A DNA stretch of 64,000 bases from Actinocorallia herbida. GTDB taxonomy: Bacteria; Actinomycetota; Actinomycetes; Streptosporangiales; Streptosporangiaceae. The stretch covers positions 6,882,001 to 6,946,000 of the forward strand of contig NZ_RJKE01000001.1 of the NCBI RefSeq assembly GCF_003751225.1, given 5' to 3'. Below the pieces are notes generated by a model. It was not told the DNA's origin. It saw nothing but the letters and a program-made list of their open reading frames with translations, and ran no database searches. Both the position numbers and the translations under genes were made by a program. Below, piece by piece: positions 18,369-27,288 of the stretch; within the stretch, counting starts at the first letter, position 1; the number at the start of each line of letters is the position of its first letter.

Positions 18369-19418
18369 TCAAGTGAGACGGTCGACAAGTCCCCAGGCCA
18401 ACGCGGTTTCCACGGTCACGGGGGCGTTCGACAGCGCCAGGTGCAGGGTCCGCCAGCGGCCGATGCGGCGCGGGAGGCTCACCGTGCCGCCCGCGCCGGG
18501 GATCAGGCCCATGGCGACCTCCGGCAGCCGGAACGTCGTCCCCGGCGCGGCCAGCACCGTGCCCGCGAACGCCGGAAGCTCCACGCCCGCGCCGACGCAG
18601 GTGCCGTGGACCTGCACCGTGACGCGGTCGCGCAGCCGGTGCAAAGGCAGCGCCGCACCCGCGCGCGTACGCAGGAAGTGAGCGGCGGCCAGGTCGTGGG
18701 CGGTGCCGAACTCGGCGAGGTCGCCGCCCGCGGAGAAGACGGGACCCGCTCCCGTCACGAGGACGCGGCGGACCGTCGGATCGAGTTCCGCGACGGTGAG
18801 CGCCTCGACGAAGGCGTCCCTGAGCCGGCTGCCGTAGGCGTTGCGCCGCTCTGGACGGTTGAGGGTGATGAAGAGGCGGTCGCCTTCCCTACGGAGCAGG
18901 ACGGGCTCGGCCACCTCGGGAGGTGCCTGGGCGGCTCCCCTGGAGGCGAGCCACGCTGCGAACTCACGTCCGGAGAGAAGGGTCGAGTAGGCGAACGACT
19001 CGAGGTCGAGCGCCTGCCGGACGTCCAGGTGCGCGCCCGCGCGCAGCACGCCGCCCAGCGTGAACGCCGCCTGCGGGTTCGCCTCAGCCTGCTCCTGAAG
19101 GAGTGCGAGTTCGGCGCGCGGGTCGGGCACCCCCACGTACGGACGGGGAAGGGCACGTCCCGAACGCACGAGCGTGAGGTCCAGGTAAGGGGCGAGCACA
19201 CGGGCCGTCTCCAGAGGAGTGGCGCCTTCGATGAGGCCGACGAGGACCCGGTCATGCGCGGCGAGACGCTCGACGGCCCTGCCGAGCGCGCCCGGCTTGC
19301 GCGGGCCGTCCAGGTCGACGCCGACGACCGGGGAGACGGGCATCCCGTCCTCCCCCAGCACCCCGGCGTCCGCCGCGCCGTCGGCCAGTTCCTCCACGGA
19401 CATGACCGCGCCGACCAT
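18369..19418 (-). CDS. Enoyl-CoA hydratase/isomerase-family protein with N-terminal extension
   Basis: Protein of 349 aa. The crotonase domain occupies roughly residues 165-349: LFITLNRPERRNAYGSRLRD, VLVTGAGPVFSAGGDLAEFG and GTCVGAGVELPAFAGTVLA (oxyanion-hole region), then LPEVAMGLIPGAGGTVSLPR with the catalytic Glu-type segment. The N-terminal ~160 residues are unusual for this family; they are acidic and partly repetitive of a degenerate crotonase-like half (VVGVDLDGPRKPGALGRAVE). ATG 19418 lies behind GAGGGAGGG. It is divergent from a CoA-transferase gene 225 bp away, so a shared acyl-CoA pathway is likely; the substrate is unknown. Confidence 0.8.
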   Translation of the reverse strand: MVGAVMSVEELADGAADAGVLGEDGMPVSPVVGVDLDGPRKPGALGRAVERLAAHDRVLVGLIEGATPLETARVLAPYLDLTLVRSGRALPRPYVGVPDPRAELALLQEQAEANPQAAFTLGGVLRAGAHLDVRQALDLESFAYSTLLSGREFAAWLASRGAAQAPPEVAEPVLLRREGDRLFITLNRPERRNAYGSRLRDAFVEALTVAELDPTVRRVLVTGAGPVFSAGGDLAEFGTAHDLAAAHFLRTRAGAALPLHRLRDRVTVQVHGTCVGAGVELPAFAGTVLAAPGTTFRLPEVAMGLIPGAGGTVSLPRRIGRWRTLHLALSNAPVTVETALAWGLVDRLT

Positions 19419-19642
19419 GGACCCTCCCTCAAGATCGTCGCCGCGGCCGAGTCTAGCGCCGGGCCCGCGCGGACCTTCTGGCGGTCCGCCCCGCTCACCG
19501 GGGAAGGATCTCGTTAGGCTCACCGCCATGCTCCGCGCGGCTTCGGATACCCGCAGGGCAAGGGGCATGTTCGGCTCGCCCCACGGGGTCGTCAGCACGA
19601 TCCCGCGAGGGGCGCGAAGGCTCGGCTGTCAGGGAGGTGCGT

Positions 19643-20860
19643 GTGGAGGACGTCGGAGATGAGGTCGGGGCTTGGGCGCGCAGCGGCGTGGTCGCCCTGA
19701 CGGGCCGGAACGTTCCGCTGGTACCGCCCGGAACAGGCGCCCGGACTGCTTACGCGCTCGGAAGGCGGTTCACGGAGGCGACCGGAGTGGCCGTCGACGG
19801 AGGGCGGCTGCTGTCCGAGCGGGCCGCCTACACCGGCTCCGGACGGCGCGGAAGCGTCTCGGCCGGGGGAAGCTGCCGTCTTCTGCCGTGCCTGGACGGC
19901 TGGGCCGCGGTCTCGTCGGCGCGGGCCGACGACCCGGCGCTGCTCGGCGCGCTGGCGTTCGCCGAGCCCGGCGAGGACCCTTGGACCGCCACGGCGCGCT
20001 GGCTGCGCGGGCACACCGGCGGGGAACTCGACGCGCGGGCCGCGCTCCTCGGCGTCGCCGCGGGCGCGGTGGCCCGCCCGGAGGCACCGCACCTGCCCGA
20101 GGCGGGAAGGCCGCGGCCCGTGGCGGGCATGCTCGTGGTGGATTTCAGCGCGCTCTGGGCGGGGCCCCTGTGCGCTCACCTCCTCGGCTCGGCCGGCGCC
20201 CGCGTCGTGAAGGTCGAGACCCCTACGCGGCCGGACGGCGCCCGCGGCGGCGACGCGGCCTTCTACGGCCTCCTCCATGCCGGGCACTCGTCGGTGGTGC
20301 TCGATCCGGAGACCCCCGGCGGGAGACGCGCCCTGGCCGCGCTGGTGGCCGCCGCCGACATCGTCATCGAGGCCTCACGGCCGCGCGCGCTGGCCCGCTG
20401 GGGGCTCGACGCCGAGGCCGCCGCCGCGTCGGGGAAGACGTGGGTGTCGATCACCGCGCACGGGCGCGCCTCGGACCGGGTGGGCTTCGGCGATGACGTC
20501 GCGGCCTCCGCGGGCCTGGTCGCACGTGACCCCTCCGGTCCCGTCTTCGTGGGCGACGCCTTCGCCGACCCCCTGACCGGGCTGACGGCCGCCGTCTTGG
20601 CCGCGTCGGAGCCGCCCGCCGGTGCGGGGGTTCTCTGGGACCTGTCCATGACGGACGTCGTCGCGTCCACCCTGCCCGAGTCGCCTACCGGCCTCTCCCC
20701 GCAGGCCGTCTCCACCTCTTCGGGATGGGTCGTGGAGACGCCCGACGGTCCGGTCCCCGTGGCTGCGCCCGCCCGGCGGACGGGCCCTACCGGGGCCGCC
20801 TCCGCGTCCGGTGCCGACACCGCCTCCGTCCTCGGCTCTCTGGGGATCGCCCTTCCCTGA
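19643..20860 (+). CDS. Class III (CaiB/BaiF-type) CoA-transferase family protein
   Basis: Protein of 405 aa. The family core begins at residue ~155 with VAGMLVVDFSALWAGPLCAHLLGSAG, followed by ARVVKVETPTRPDGARG and FYGLLHAGHSSVVLD. The expected active-site segment is near DRVGFGDDVAASAGLV. The first 150 residues resemble a second, degenerate CoA-transferase half rather than the usual start, so this may be a two-domain or shortened form. GTG 19643 was chosen 5 nt behind GGGAGG. It is divergent from the enoyl-CoA hydratase-like gene and probably works with it and with the downstream TesB on CoA esters. Confidence 0.75.
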   Translation: MEDVGDEVGAWARSGVVALTGRNVPLVPPGTGARTAYALGRRFTEATGVAVDGGRLLSERAAYTGSGRRGSVSAGGSCRLLPCLDGWAAVSSARADDPALLGALAFAEPGEDPWTATARWLRGHTGGELDARAALLGVAAGAVARPEAPHLPEAGRPRPVAGMLVVDFSALWAGPLCAHLLGSAGARVVKVETPTRPDGARGGDAAFYGLLHAGHSSVVLDPETPGGRRALAALVAAADIVIEASRPRALARWGLDAEAAAASGKTWVSITAHGRASDRVGFGDDVAASAGLVARDPSGPVFVGDAFADPLTGLTAAVLAASEPPAGAGVLWDLSMTDVVASTLPESPTGLSPQAVSTSSGWVVETPDGPVPVAAPARRTGPTGAASASGADTASVLGSLGIALP

Positions 20861-21010
20861 CGCATGAGGCGCCCGCCTGTCCGGCTCCGTCGGTGAGAAC
20901 CTTCCGCCCTCCCGGCTTTCCTGACGAGCGGGGCGCTCAGGACCGGCCCGCACGCGCGGCACGCGGCGGGCTCGGACGCGGCGTGCGGTGCCTGCCCGTA
21001 AGGTGAACGC

Positions 21011-22402
21011 GTGGATGGGCGGGGGACGCTGCTGCGGGACGCCGAGGTCGACGGGCTCCGGCACGCGGACGTGCGGCTCAGGAACGGCTTCGTCCACGAG
21101 GTCGGGCCCGCTCTCGCGCGGGACGGCGACGAGGTCGTCGACTGCGGCGGAAGAGCCCTCATCCCCGGCCTTTGCGACCACCACGTCCATCTCCTCGCCC
21201 TGGCCGCGGCCCGGCGCTCGGTGGCCTGCGGCCCGCCGGGCGTCGGCGATCCGGCGGCCCTGCGGGCGGCGCTCGGCGCCGCCGCCCCCGGCCGGGACGG
21301 GTGGATCCGCGGCGTCGGATACGTCGAGACCGTCGCGGGCGACCTCGACGCGGCGGCACTCGACGGGTTCCGCGCCGACGTGCCCGTCCGGCTCCAGCAC
21401 CGCAGCGGCGCGCTGTGGACGCTGAACTCCGCGGCGGTCCGCGCCGCGGGCCTGGCGTCAGGCGACCATCCCGGTATCGAACGGGACGATCGGGGCACCC
21501 CGACCGGGCGGCTCTGGCGGGCCGACGGGTGGCTGCGCACCCGTCTGCCGGACGAGGGCGGCACGGAGCTCGCCGAGGTGGGCGCGGCGCTCACCGCGGC
21601 GGGCATCACCTCGGTCACCGACGCCACGCCCGATCTCGCGCCCGAGGCGGTCGCCCTGCTCGCGCGGGCCAGGGCGACGGGCGTTCTTCCGCAGCGCGTC
21701 CGCCTGCTCGGGGCGGCCGGGCCGCTGCCCGGCGGGCTCACCTCGGGACCGGAGAAGATCGTCATCGCCGACTCCGCGCTGCCCTCGCTGGACGCCCTCA
21801 CGGCGCGGATCGCCGCGGCCCACGCCGCAGGACGCCCGGTCGCCGCCCACTGCGTCACCTATGCGGCTCTCGTTCTGTTCCTTGTGGCCATCGAGGCCGC
21901 GGGCGCCCTGCCCGGCGACCGGATCGAGCACGCCGCGCTCGTCCCGGCCGACCTCCTCGGCACCATCCGGCGGCTCGGCCTGCGGGTGGTCACCCAGCCC
22001 GGCTTCCTGGCCGACCGGGGCGACGACTACCTGCGCGACATCCCTTCGGCCGACCACGCCGACCTCTACCGCTGCGCCTCCCTGACGGCCGCCGGCATCC
22101 CCCTGGCCCTGTCCAGCGACGCCCCGTACGGGCCGCTCGACCCCTGGACGGTGATCGACGCCGCGGTCCGCCGCCGGACCCGCGCGGGGGCCGTGGCGGG
22201 GGCCCCTGAGCGTCTCGGCGCCCGTGACGCGCTGGACCGCTACCTCGCGCCCTCCGACGACCCCGGCGGCCCGCCCCGCCGCGTCAGGCCCGGCGAGCCG
22301 GCCGACCTGCTGATCCTGCGGACGCCGTTGGCCGACGCGCTCGCCGCGCTGCCCGCCTCGCCGGTCGATGCCGTGTTCCTGGACGGGCATCGCACCCAGT
22401 AG
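21011..22402 (+). CDS. YtcJ-like amidohydrolase family protein
   Basis: Metal-dependent hydrolase of 463 aa. Metal-binding motif CDHHVHLLALA near residue 55, VAAHCVTYAAL and RIEHAALVP in the middle (His ligands), SSDAPYGPLDPW near the C-terminus (Asp ligand) and PGEPADLLIL, typical of the amidohydrolase_3/YtcJ group. GTG start behind AAGGTG. The substrate cannot be predicted. It is downstream of the CoA-transferase with a 150 bp gap. Confidence 0.85.
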   Translation: MDGRGTLLRDAEVDGLRHADVRLRNGFVHEVGPALARDGDEVVDCGGRALIPGLCDHHVHLLALAAARRSVACGPPGVGDPAALRAALGAAAPGRDGWIRGVGYVETVAGDLDAAALDGFRADVPVRLQHRSGALWTLNSAAVRAAGLASGDHPGIERDDRGTPTGRLWRADGWLRTRLPDEGGTELAEVGAALTAAGITSVTDATPDLAPEAVALLARARATGVLPQRVRLLGAAGPLPGGLTSGPEKIVIADSALPSLDALTARIAAAHAAGRPVAAHCVTYAALVLFLVAIEAAGALPGDRIEHAALVPADLLGTIRRLGLRVVTQPGFLADRGDDYLRDIPSADHADLYRCASLTAAGIPLALSSDAPYGPLDPWTVIDAAVRRRTRAGAVAGAPERLGARDALDRYLAPSDDPGGPPRRVRPGEPADLLILRTPLADALAALPASPVDAVFLDGHRTQ

Positions 22403-22526
22403 CCAACAAACACCCCACCCAGCAGCAAATCACCGCTTATCTCTTGGCTAGGGTCGCAGACGTAAGACAGGCGTTCCGTACGGCACCGCGGCCGATCGGG
22501 ACAGGCGAGAAGGCGAGGGGGCCTAC

Positions 22527-23384
22527 ATGGGCGCACTGCGGGAGACCCTCGATCTCGAGCGGCTCGACGACCTGCTCTTCCGGAGCGGTTCGGCCGCCAC
22601 CCGCAACACCCGCGTCTTCGGCGGCGAGGTCGCCGCCCAGGCCCTCATGGCCGCGGGCCGCACCGTGCCCGGCGACCGGCACGTCCACTCCCTGCACGCC
22701 TACTTCCTGCGCCCCGGCGACCCCGGCAGCCCGATCGTCTACCAGGTGGACCCGATCCGCGACGGAGGCAGCTTCACCACCCGCCGCACCGTCGCCGTCC
22801 AGCACGGCAAGCCGATCTTCCACCTGTCGGCCTCGTTCCACCGGCCGGAGGAAGGCTACTCCCACCAGCCGCCCAAGACCGAGCGGCCCGAGCCGGAGGA
22901 CCTGCTCCCGGGCGAGGAGGTCATCGCCGCCGCCGACCCCGCCACCCGCGAGTGGTTCGACCGGGTCCATGGCGACAGCCCCCTGGAGATCCGGTTCGCG
23001 GAGGAACTGCCCAGGTTCGCGGCATTGCGCGGAGAAAGCGCCCCGCCCATCCAGCGGTTCTGGTTCCGCACCCACGAGACGCTCCCCGAGGACGACCCCC
23101 TGCTCCACGCCTGCGCCGTCGCCTACGCCTCGGACCTCCTGCTGCTGTGCAGCTCCGTCGCACCCCACGCCAGGACCCTGGACGGAGGCGACTTCCAGTT
23201 CGCCAGCCTCGACCACACCCTGTGGCTGCACGGGGTCCCGCGCGCCGACGACTGGATCTTCTACGACCAGGAGGGCATGTGGGCCGGAGGCGCCCGCGCC
23301 CTGTGCCGCGGATCCCTCTCCGACCGGTCCCACCGGCTCATCGGGAGCGTCGTGCAGGAGGGGCTTATCCGTCCCGTGGGCTGA
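22527..23384 (+). CDS. tesB: Acyl-CoA thioesterase II
   Basis: Double-hotdog thioesterase of 285 aa that hydrolyses medium- and long-chain acyl-CoA. Typical TesB segments: RVFGGEVAAQALMAAGRTV, VHSLHAYFLRPGD, VDPIRDGGSFTTRRTVAVQH, HACAVAYASDLLLL, SLDHTLWLHG and the C-terminal YDQEGMWAGGARALCRGSL. The active-site Asp (ASDLLLL), Thr and Gln are in place. The start ATG is well placed behind GGGGGCC; an AT-richer segment before it may hold its promoter. It converges with the next gene, 4 bp apart. Confidence 0.95.
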   Translation: MGALRETLDLERLDDLLFRSGSAATRNTRVFGGEVAAQALMAAGRTVPGDRHVHSLHAYFLRPGDPGSPIVYQVDPIRDGGSFTTRRTVAVQHGKPIFHLSASFHRPEEGYSHQPPKTERPEPEDLLPGEEVIAAADPATREWFDRVHGDSPLEIRFAEELPRFAALRGESAPPIQRFWFRTHETLPEDDPLLHACAVAYASDLLLLCSSVAPHARTLDGGDFQFASLDHTLWLHGVPRADDWIFYDQEGMWAGGARALCRGSLSDRSHRLIGSVVQEGLIRPVG

Positions 23385-23388
23385 GCCG

Positions 23389-24297
23389 TCAGGCGGAACC
23401 ATAGGCCCGGAGCGTCAGCAGGGCGGCAAGGGTGACGCCTGGACGCGCCTCGAAAGCCGTCGCCGGAGACCACTGCGCCCAGGGGAGCGGCCATCCGCCG
23501 TCCTCCTCCTGGACGGCCACCAAGTGCTGGAGGCTCCGGTCCATCTCCGCGTCGGTGAACCAGGCGCGCGCGACGCTCCCGGGCGAGGCCGCGTAGTCGT
23601 GCGGCAGATGGAACTCGCCCGGTGCGTACCCGGGCGCCGGACGGGCCTCCCCTGGTTTCTCCGGGTCCAGGAGCACGATCCGCTGCTCGCGCACGAGAGA
23701 GCCCAGCCGGACGCCCTGACGTGCCGCCCAGGCCCGGTCGCGCACCCCGTCCAGGAACGCGACCACGGCGCCCGCCTCGTACGGGTGGGTCTCCTCCAGC
23801 GCCTCGATCGCGGCCCGGCAGAACCGTTCGGCCGCGCGCAGCCAGGGATGCTCGGTCCCGTGTCGCAGCAGCGGGCCCGCGATCTGCCCGGTGGTGAGCA
23901 GATCGCCCCGGGGGTCGTCGGCGACGGGCATGAACGGCGGGTGCGGGAAGGGCCGCAGACTCGGCAGGACCGCCGGCACTCCCCCATCGGGGTCCGTTCG
24001 TTCGGCGAGCCAGTCGCAGAGCGGAACGAGCCGCTCCGGGACCATCCGCCCGGCCTCCTCCAGCACCCGCAGCGCGGCCGGGACGGCGATGGGCTGGCCC
24101 AGGGGACCACGGATGTCGGGCTCGAGGCCGAACGCGTAGCCGCCCTCCTCGTCCGCGTAGGCGTCCAGGGCGGCGAGGACGCCCGAGGCGGTGCCCGACC
24201 CGAACAGGTGGGCGAACCTGCGCTGCTCCAGCACCCGGCCCGACGTCCACAGGAAGCGCGCGGCCTTCTCGAGCACGGTCTCGGTCAGCAATCCCAT
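23389..24297 (-). CDS. Hypothetical protein with prenyltransferase/terpene-cyclase-like alpha-toroid repeats
   Basis: Protein of 302 aa, from ATG 24297 (MGLLTETVLEKAARFLWTSG). Several repeats resemble the QW-type helical repeats of squalene cyclase-like proteins (DEEGGYAFGLEPD, TDPDGGVPAVLPS, EEDGGWPLPWAQWSP). There is no DXDD-type or other cyclase active site, so it is probably a structural relative rather than a cyclase. Similar hypothetical proteins are common in actinomycetes. No partner suggested by context. Confidence 0.7.
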   Translation of the reverse strand: MGLLTETVLEKAARFLWTSGRVLEQRRFAHLFGSGTASGVLAALDAYADEEGGYAFGLEPDIRGPLGQPIAVPAALRVLEEAGRMVPERLVPLCDWLAERTDPDGGVPAVLPSLRPFPHPPFMPVADDPRGDLLTTGQIAGPLLRHGTEHPWLRAAERFCRAAIEALEETHPYEAGAVVAFLDGVRDRAWAARQGVRLGSLVREQRIVLLDPEKPGEARPAPGYAPGEFHLPHDYAASPGSVARAWFTDAEMDRSLQHLVAVQEEDGGWPLPWAQWSPATAFEARPGVTLAALLTLRAYGSA

Positions 24298-24443
24298 ACG
24301 TCGCACGCTAGACCGCGGCGCGTCATGGCCGCCTCCCTTCCCCGCCATGCCCGGTCCCGGGCCCGGCCCAGCGGCGGAGATCCCCGGCGGGGACCCCCGC
24401 CGCGCCCGGGTGACCGGCGGGTAAGGCGGCGCACGCCGCGGGC

Positions 24444-24638
24444 TCAGTGGCCGTCGAATCCCCAGCCGGTGAAGGCGTCCTGGTCGTGGCAGCCCGGCAG
24501 AGGCGGGAAGACGAACGAGCACTCGCCGGTGGCCGCGGCCGGAGCGGCGGACGCCGAGGCGGCGGGCAGTCCGAGCCACAGACCGGCGGCGACGATCGTT
24601 CCGGCCGCGATCCGGCGGCCCCTACGCGCACTACGCAT
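24444..24638 (-). CDS. Small secreted peptide with two cysteines
   Basis: Predicted 64 aa precursor. A basic n-region (MRSARRGRRIAAG) and hydrophobic core end at an AXA-type site (SASAAPA); the mature part is ~30 residues with GECSFVFPPLPGCHDQDAF and ends in GWGFDGH. ATG 24638 has an excellent site (GGAGGAG, 5 nt). No family recognised. Its neighbour at 24867 has the same plan (signal peptide, two Cys, Trp/Gly-rich end), so the pair may be related. Confidence 0.6.
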   Translation of the reverse strand: MRSARRGRRIAAGTIVAAGLWLGLPAASASAAPAAATGECSFVFPPLPGCHDQDAFTGWGFDGH

Positions 24639-24723
24639 TGAAACTCCTCCATTACACAGAGTGGCCATTGCGGTCAGTATGTCACCCGCTTCCGCATTGT
24701 CGGAGGCGGCCCCCGGGCAGCAG

Positions 24724-24753
24724 AAAACCCCTCCCTTGAGGGAGGGGCCTTTT
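24724..24753. terminator. Bidirectional rho-independent terminator
   Basis: AAAACCCCTCCC-TTGA-GGGAGGGG-CCTTTT: an 8 bp stem, 4 nt loop and A/T tracts on both sides. It separates the two small secreted-peptide genes. Confidence 0.85.
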
Positions 24754-24866
24754 CTGGTTTTCCCACTCTCGGGGTGCGGTCTCCGGAGACCGGGGTCCGG
24801 GAGGGCGACACCGATGTGCATGACGCTCAGGCGCACCGGCGGCCCTCGTTCAGGAAGGGCGCTGTA

Positions 24867-25085
24867 TCACCAGCCGCCCCAGCCCCAACCGTCGTCGCCG
24901 TACCACCAGTCACCGAAGTCGCAGTCGTAGGAGTCCCCCCAGCCGTCGTCGCACCAGTACGGGCCGTCGTGCGTCGGAGCCGTCGAAACCGACGCTGCCG
25001 CGGAAGCGGCCGGCCCGGCCACCATGGCCCCGCCTACGAGCACGCCCGCGACAGCCAACCCGCGAGCGAAGCGCGATGAACTCAT
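24867..25085 (-). CDS. Small secreted Trp/Gly/Asp-rich peptide
   Basis: Predicted 72 aa precursor with signal peptide (RFARGLAVAGVLVGGAMVAG, cleavage near ASAAA). The mature part is very rich in Trp, Asp, Gly and Tyr (YWCDDGWGDSYDCDFGDWWY, ending GWGWGGW) with two Cys. GGAGG lies 7 nt before ATG 25085; a GTG one codon earlier is possible. Not recognised; the composition suggests a cell-surface or amyloid-like peptide, which is speculation. The strong terminator follows. Confidence 0.6.
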   Translation of the reverse strand: MSSSRFARGLAVAGVLVGGAMVAGPAASAAASVSTAPTHDGPYWCDDGWGDSYDCDFGDWWYGDDGWGWGGW

Positions 25086-25341
25086 CACTAAGCCTCCTCA
25101 AATCACTTGGAGTGACCATCACCTCCACTGTCACACGACGCCCCGTGATCAACACAAGCAAAACGAACCACCCAAACCACCACATAAGCCGTATTTGCCA
25201 CAAACCACGCATATCGCCCAGCACACCCCCCTTCCCGTTGCCCTCCGCCGACCCGCCCGCACCCCGGACGAACCCCGTTCGGCCGCCCCGGAACAAGAGG
25301 CATCCACACGGCCATGGACGCGCAGAGGCTTCCGCCCGCAG

Positions 25342-25389
25342 CCAGGCGGCCAGGCGGCCAGGCGGCCAGGCGGCCAGGCGGCCAGGCGG
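25342..25389. repeat. Tandem repeat, 6 copies of CCAGGCGG
   Basis: Six perfect head-to-tail copies of an 8 bp unit fill 48 bp of intergenic DNA. A simple-sequence tract of this kind can change copy number by slippage. Any role is unknown. Confidence 0.95.
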
Positions 25390-25482
25390 AAACGATCACA
25401 GGGGCCAAGGATGCGGGTGTTCGGGCGGAAGTCCGCCGGAACGGGGCGTTCCGGTGACCGAGCCGGTGAAAGGCGTGGGAGG

Positions 25483-25513
25483 CCGGGGCGGGCGGCGGGA
25501 CCGCCCGCCCCGG
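25483..25513 (-). terminator. Terminator of the DoxX gene
   Basis: CCGGGGCGGGCGG and its exact complement form a 13 bp stem with a 5 nt loop, starting 6 bp past the doxX stop. No T-tract, as is common in high-GC actinomycetes. Confidence 0.65.
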
Positions 25514-25518
25514 GCCGG

Positions 25519-26043
25519 TCAGGACTCGGGGGTCTCCGCGGGTGCCTTAGGACGCCAGAAGACGGCGAGGAGGGCCGCGGCGCCCACGGCGCCGGCGCCC
25601 GCGGTGATGGCCAGGCCGATCGGGCCGGACAGGTCGTCCTCGACGCCGAGAACGGAGTCGAGGGAGTACGCGCCGCCGCCGAGGACGCCGAGGGCGCACG
25701 CGGTGAGGATCAGCACGGCGACGTACTCGTAGCCCTGGCCGGGACGGAAGATGAAAAAGCCGTTGCGCAGATGCGCGGTGATCAGCGCGACCGCCATCGT
25801 GCCGACGGCGCCCGCCGCGGCGAGCGGCGTGAGCAGGCCGAGCAGCAGCAGGAGCCCGGCGCCCAGTTCGGTGCCGGTGGCGGCGAGCGCGTGCAGCATG
25901 CCGGGGCGCAGGCCCATCGACTCGAACCAGCCGGCGGTGCCGGGCAGCTTGCCGCCGCCGAAGGCGTGGTTCCAGCCGTGTGCGATGAGGACGATGCCCA
26001 GGGTTGCCCTGAGGATCGCGGACGCAAGGTCGATGCTCTCCAT
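25519..26043 (-). CDS. DoxX-family membrane protein
   Basis: Protein of 174 aa with four TM helices. Family features: AILRATLGIVLIAHGWNHAF at the start, GWFESMGL, ALAATGTELGAGLLLLLGLL and the C-terminal helix before a Pro-rich tail. DoxX proteins are linked to quinone or thiol redox chemistry, mostly without a defined activity. Divergent from the SDR gene 118 bp away. Confidence 0.85.
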   Translation of the reverse strand: MESIDLASAILRATLGIVLIAHGWNHAFGGGKLPGTAGWFESMGLRPGMLHALAATGTELGAGLLLLLGLLTPLAAAGAVGTMAVALITAHLRNGFFIFRPGQGYEYVAVLILTACALGVLGGGAYSLDSVLGVEDDLSGPIGLAITAGAGAVGAAALLAVFWRPKAPAETPES

Positions 26044-26161
26044 GTGACCTCGTTCGGGGGGAGAAGGCGGATGGGTCAGCGCGGGCGAACGTGATCCAGA
26101 TTACGCCGAACCCGCCAGGGGCCCTTCTACGGCCCCCGGCCTCGGTGTTAGCGTCGCGCGC

Positions 26162-27022
26162 ATGCGACAGCGACGCACACCCTCGCTGCGCGGGCGGCGG
26201 GTGCTCATCACCGGCGCGGCGCGCGGGATCGGCGCGGCACTCGCGCTCCGGCTGCACGAGCGCGGGGCACGGGTCGTCCTCGCCGGACTGGAACCCGGAC
26301 CGCTCGCCGAGGTCGCCGCGGCCTGCGGCGACGCGCCCTTCCGTCCCGTCGACGTCACCGCGCGCGAGGACCTCGCCGAGGCGGTCGCGGACCTCGCGGG
26401 CCCGCTGGGCGGCCTCGACACGGTGGTGGCCAACGCCGGAATAGCCCGCCAGTGGCCGGTCGCGGAAGGCGACCCGGCGATCCTCGCCAAGACACTCGAG
26501 GTGAACGTCCTCGGCACGGTGCACACCCTCCAGGCCGCGATCCCGCACCTCTCCCACCCGCGCGGCTACGCCCTGCTCGTCTCCTCTCTCGCCGCCGCCG
26601 TCCACGCCCCTCTACTCGGCGCCTACAGCGCTTCGAAGGCAGCCGTGGAAGCCCTCGGGAACACCCTCCGCGAAGAACTGGCCCCTACCGGCGCCCGTGT
26701 CGGCGTCGCCTACTTCGCCGAGCTGGACACCGACATGACCCACCGAGGCTTCGGCACCGAGGCCGCCTCCCTGCTGCGCACCCCCACTTCCGTCCTCTCC
26801 GGCGTCACGCCCCTCCCCGTCGCCATCGACGCCCTCGAATCCGGCATCGCCTGGCGCTCCCGCACCATCTGCTGCCCCCGCTGGGTGGCCCCCCTCCTCC
26901 CCTTCCGCGCCATCGCCCAACGCGTCCTGGAAGCCTCCCTCCCCCCGACCCTCCCCCACGCCCTGGCCCTCGCCGCCACCGAAGACGCCCCCTTCACCAC
27001 CCCCCAACCCACCCGAGACTGA
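26162..27022 (+). CDS. Short-chain dehydrogenase/reductase
   Basis: Classical SDR of 286 aa. Cofactor motif GAARGIGAALALRL near residues 18-31, NAG at VVANAGIARQ, catalytic Ser in LLVSSLAAAV and YSASKAAVEAL with the Tyr-Lys pair. The C-terminus has a hydrophobic, Pro-rich extension. The substrate is unknown. Divergent from doxX. Confidence 0.92.
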   Translation: MRQRRTPSLRGRRVLITGAARGIGAALALRLHERGARVVLAGLEPGPLAEVAAACGDAPFRPVDVTAREDLAEAVADLAGPLGGLDTVVANAGIARQWPVAEGDPAILAKTLEVNVLGTVHTLQAAIPHLSHPRGYALLVSSLAAAVHAPLLGAYSASKAAVEALGNTLREELAPTGARVGVAYFAELDTDMTHRGFGTEAASLLRTPTSVLSGVTPLPVAIDALESGIAWRSRTICCPRWVAPLLPFRAIAQRVLEASLPPTLPHALALAATEDAPFTTPQPTRD

Positions 27023-27288
27023 CCCTCCCCAACCGCGAAGACACCGCCCGATCGCACCGCGGCCCCGCGCCTGCGAAGGCGCCGTCAGGTTGGGCCACTC
27101 CATGCCCCGGTCCCGTGAAGGCGGCGGCCCGCCCGATGGCGCCATGGGGCCCCACTCCGGCGATGGCGACGGCATGCGCCACCGCCTCGCCACCGGGCAC
27201 GGCGGTCACGGGCCGGGGACCATGACATGGAGGACGGTTCGGTTGCGGGGGTGGGTGGGTTCGGGGTGGCGGATGACGGGTGGGCGGG

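Larger units (their letters stand above)
25086..25518. other. Gene-free stretch with promoter-like and repeat DNA
   Basis: About 430 bp without a convincing gene. The half next to the small peptide gene is relatively AT-rich and is probably its promoter. The middle holds six tandem copies of an 8 bp unit, and the end holds the doxX terminator. Confidence 0.6.

Noticed and set aside
24298-24443. Small gene between the toroid protein and the secreted peptide
   Set aside because: No frame with a ribosome site or recognisable sequence.
25342-25389. Possible CRISPR-like repeat
   Set aside because: Units are contiguous 8-mers without spacers; no CRISPR array was seen anywhere.
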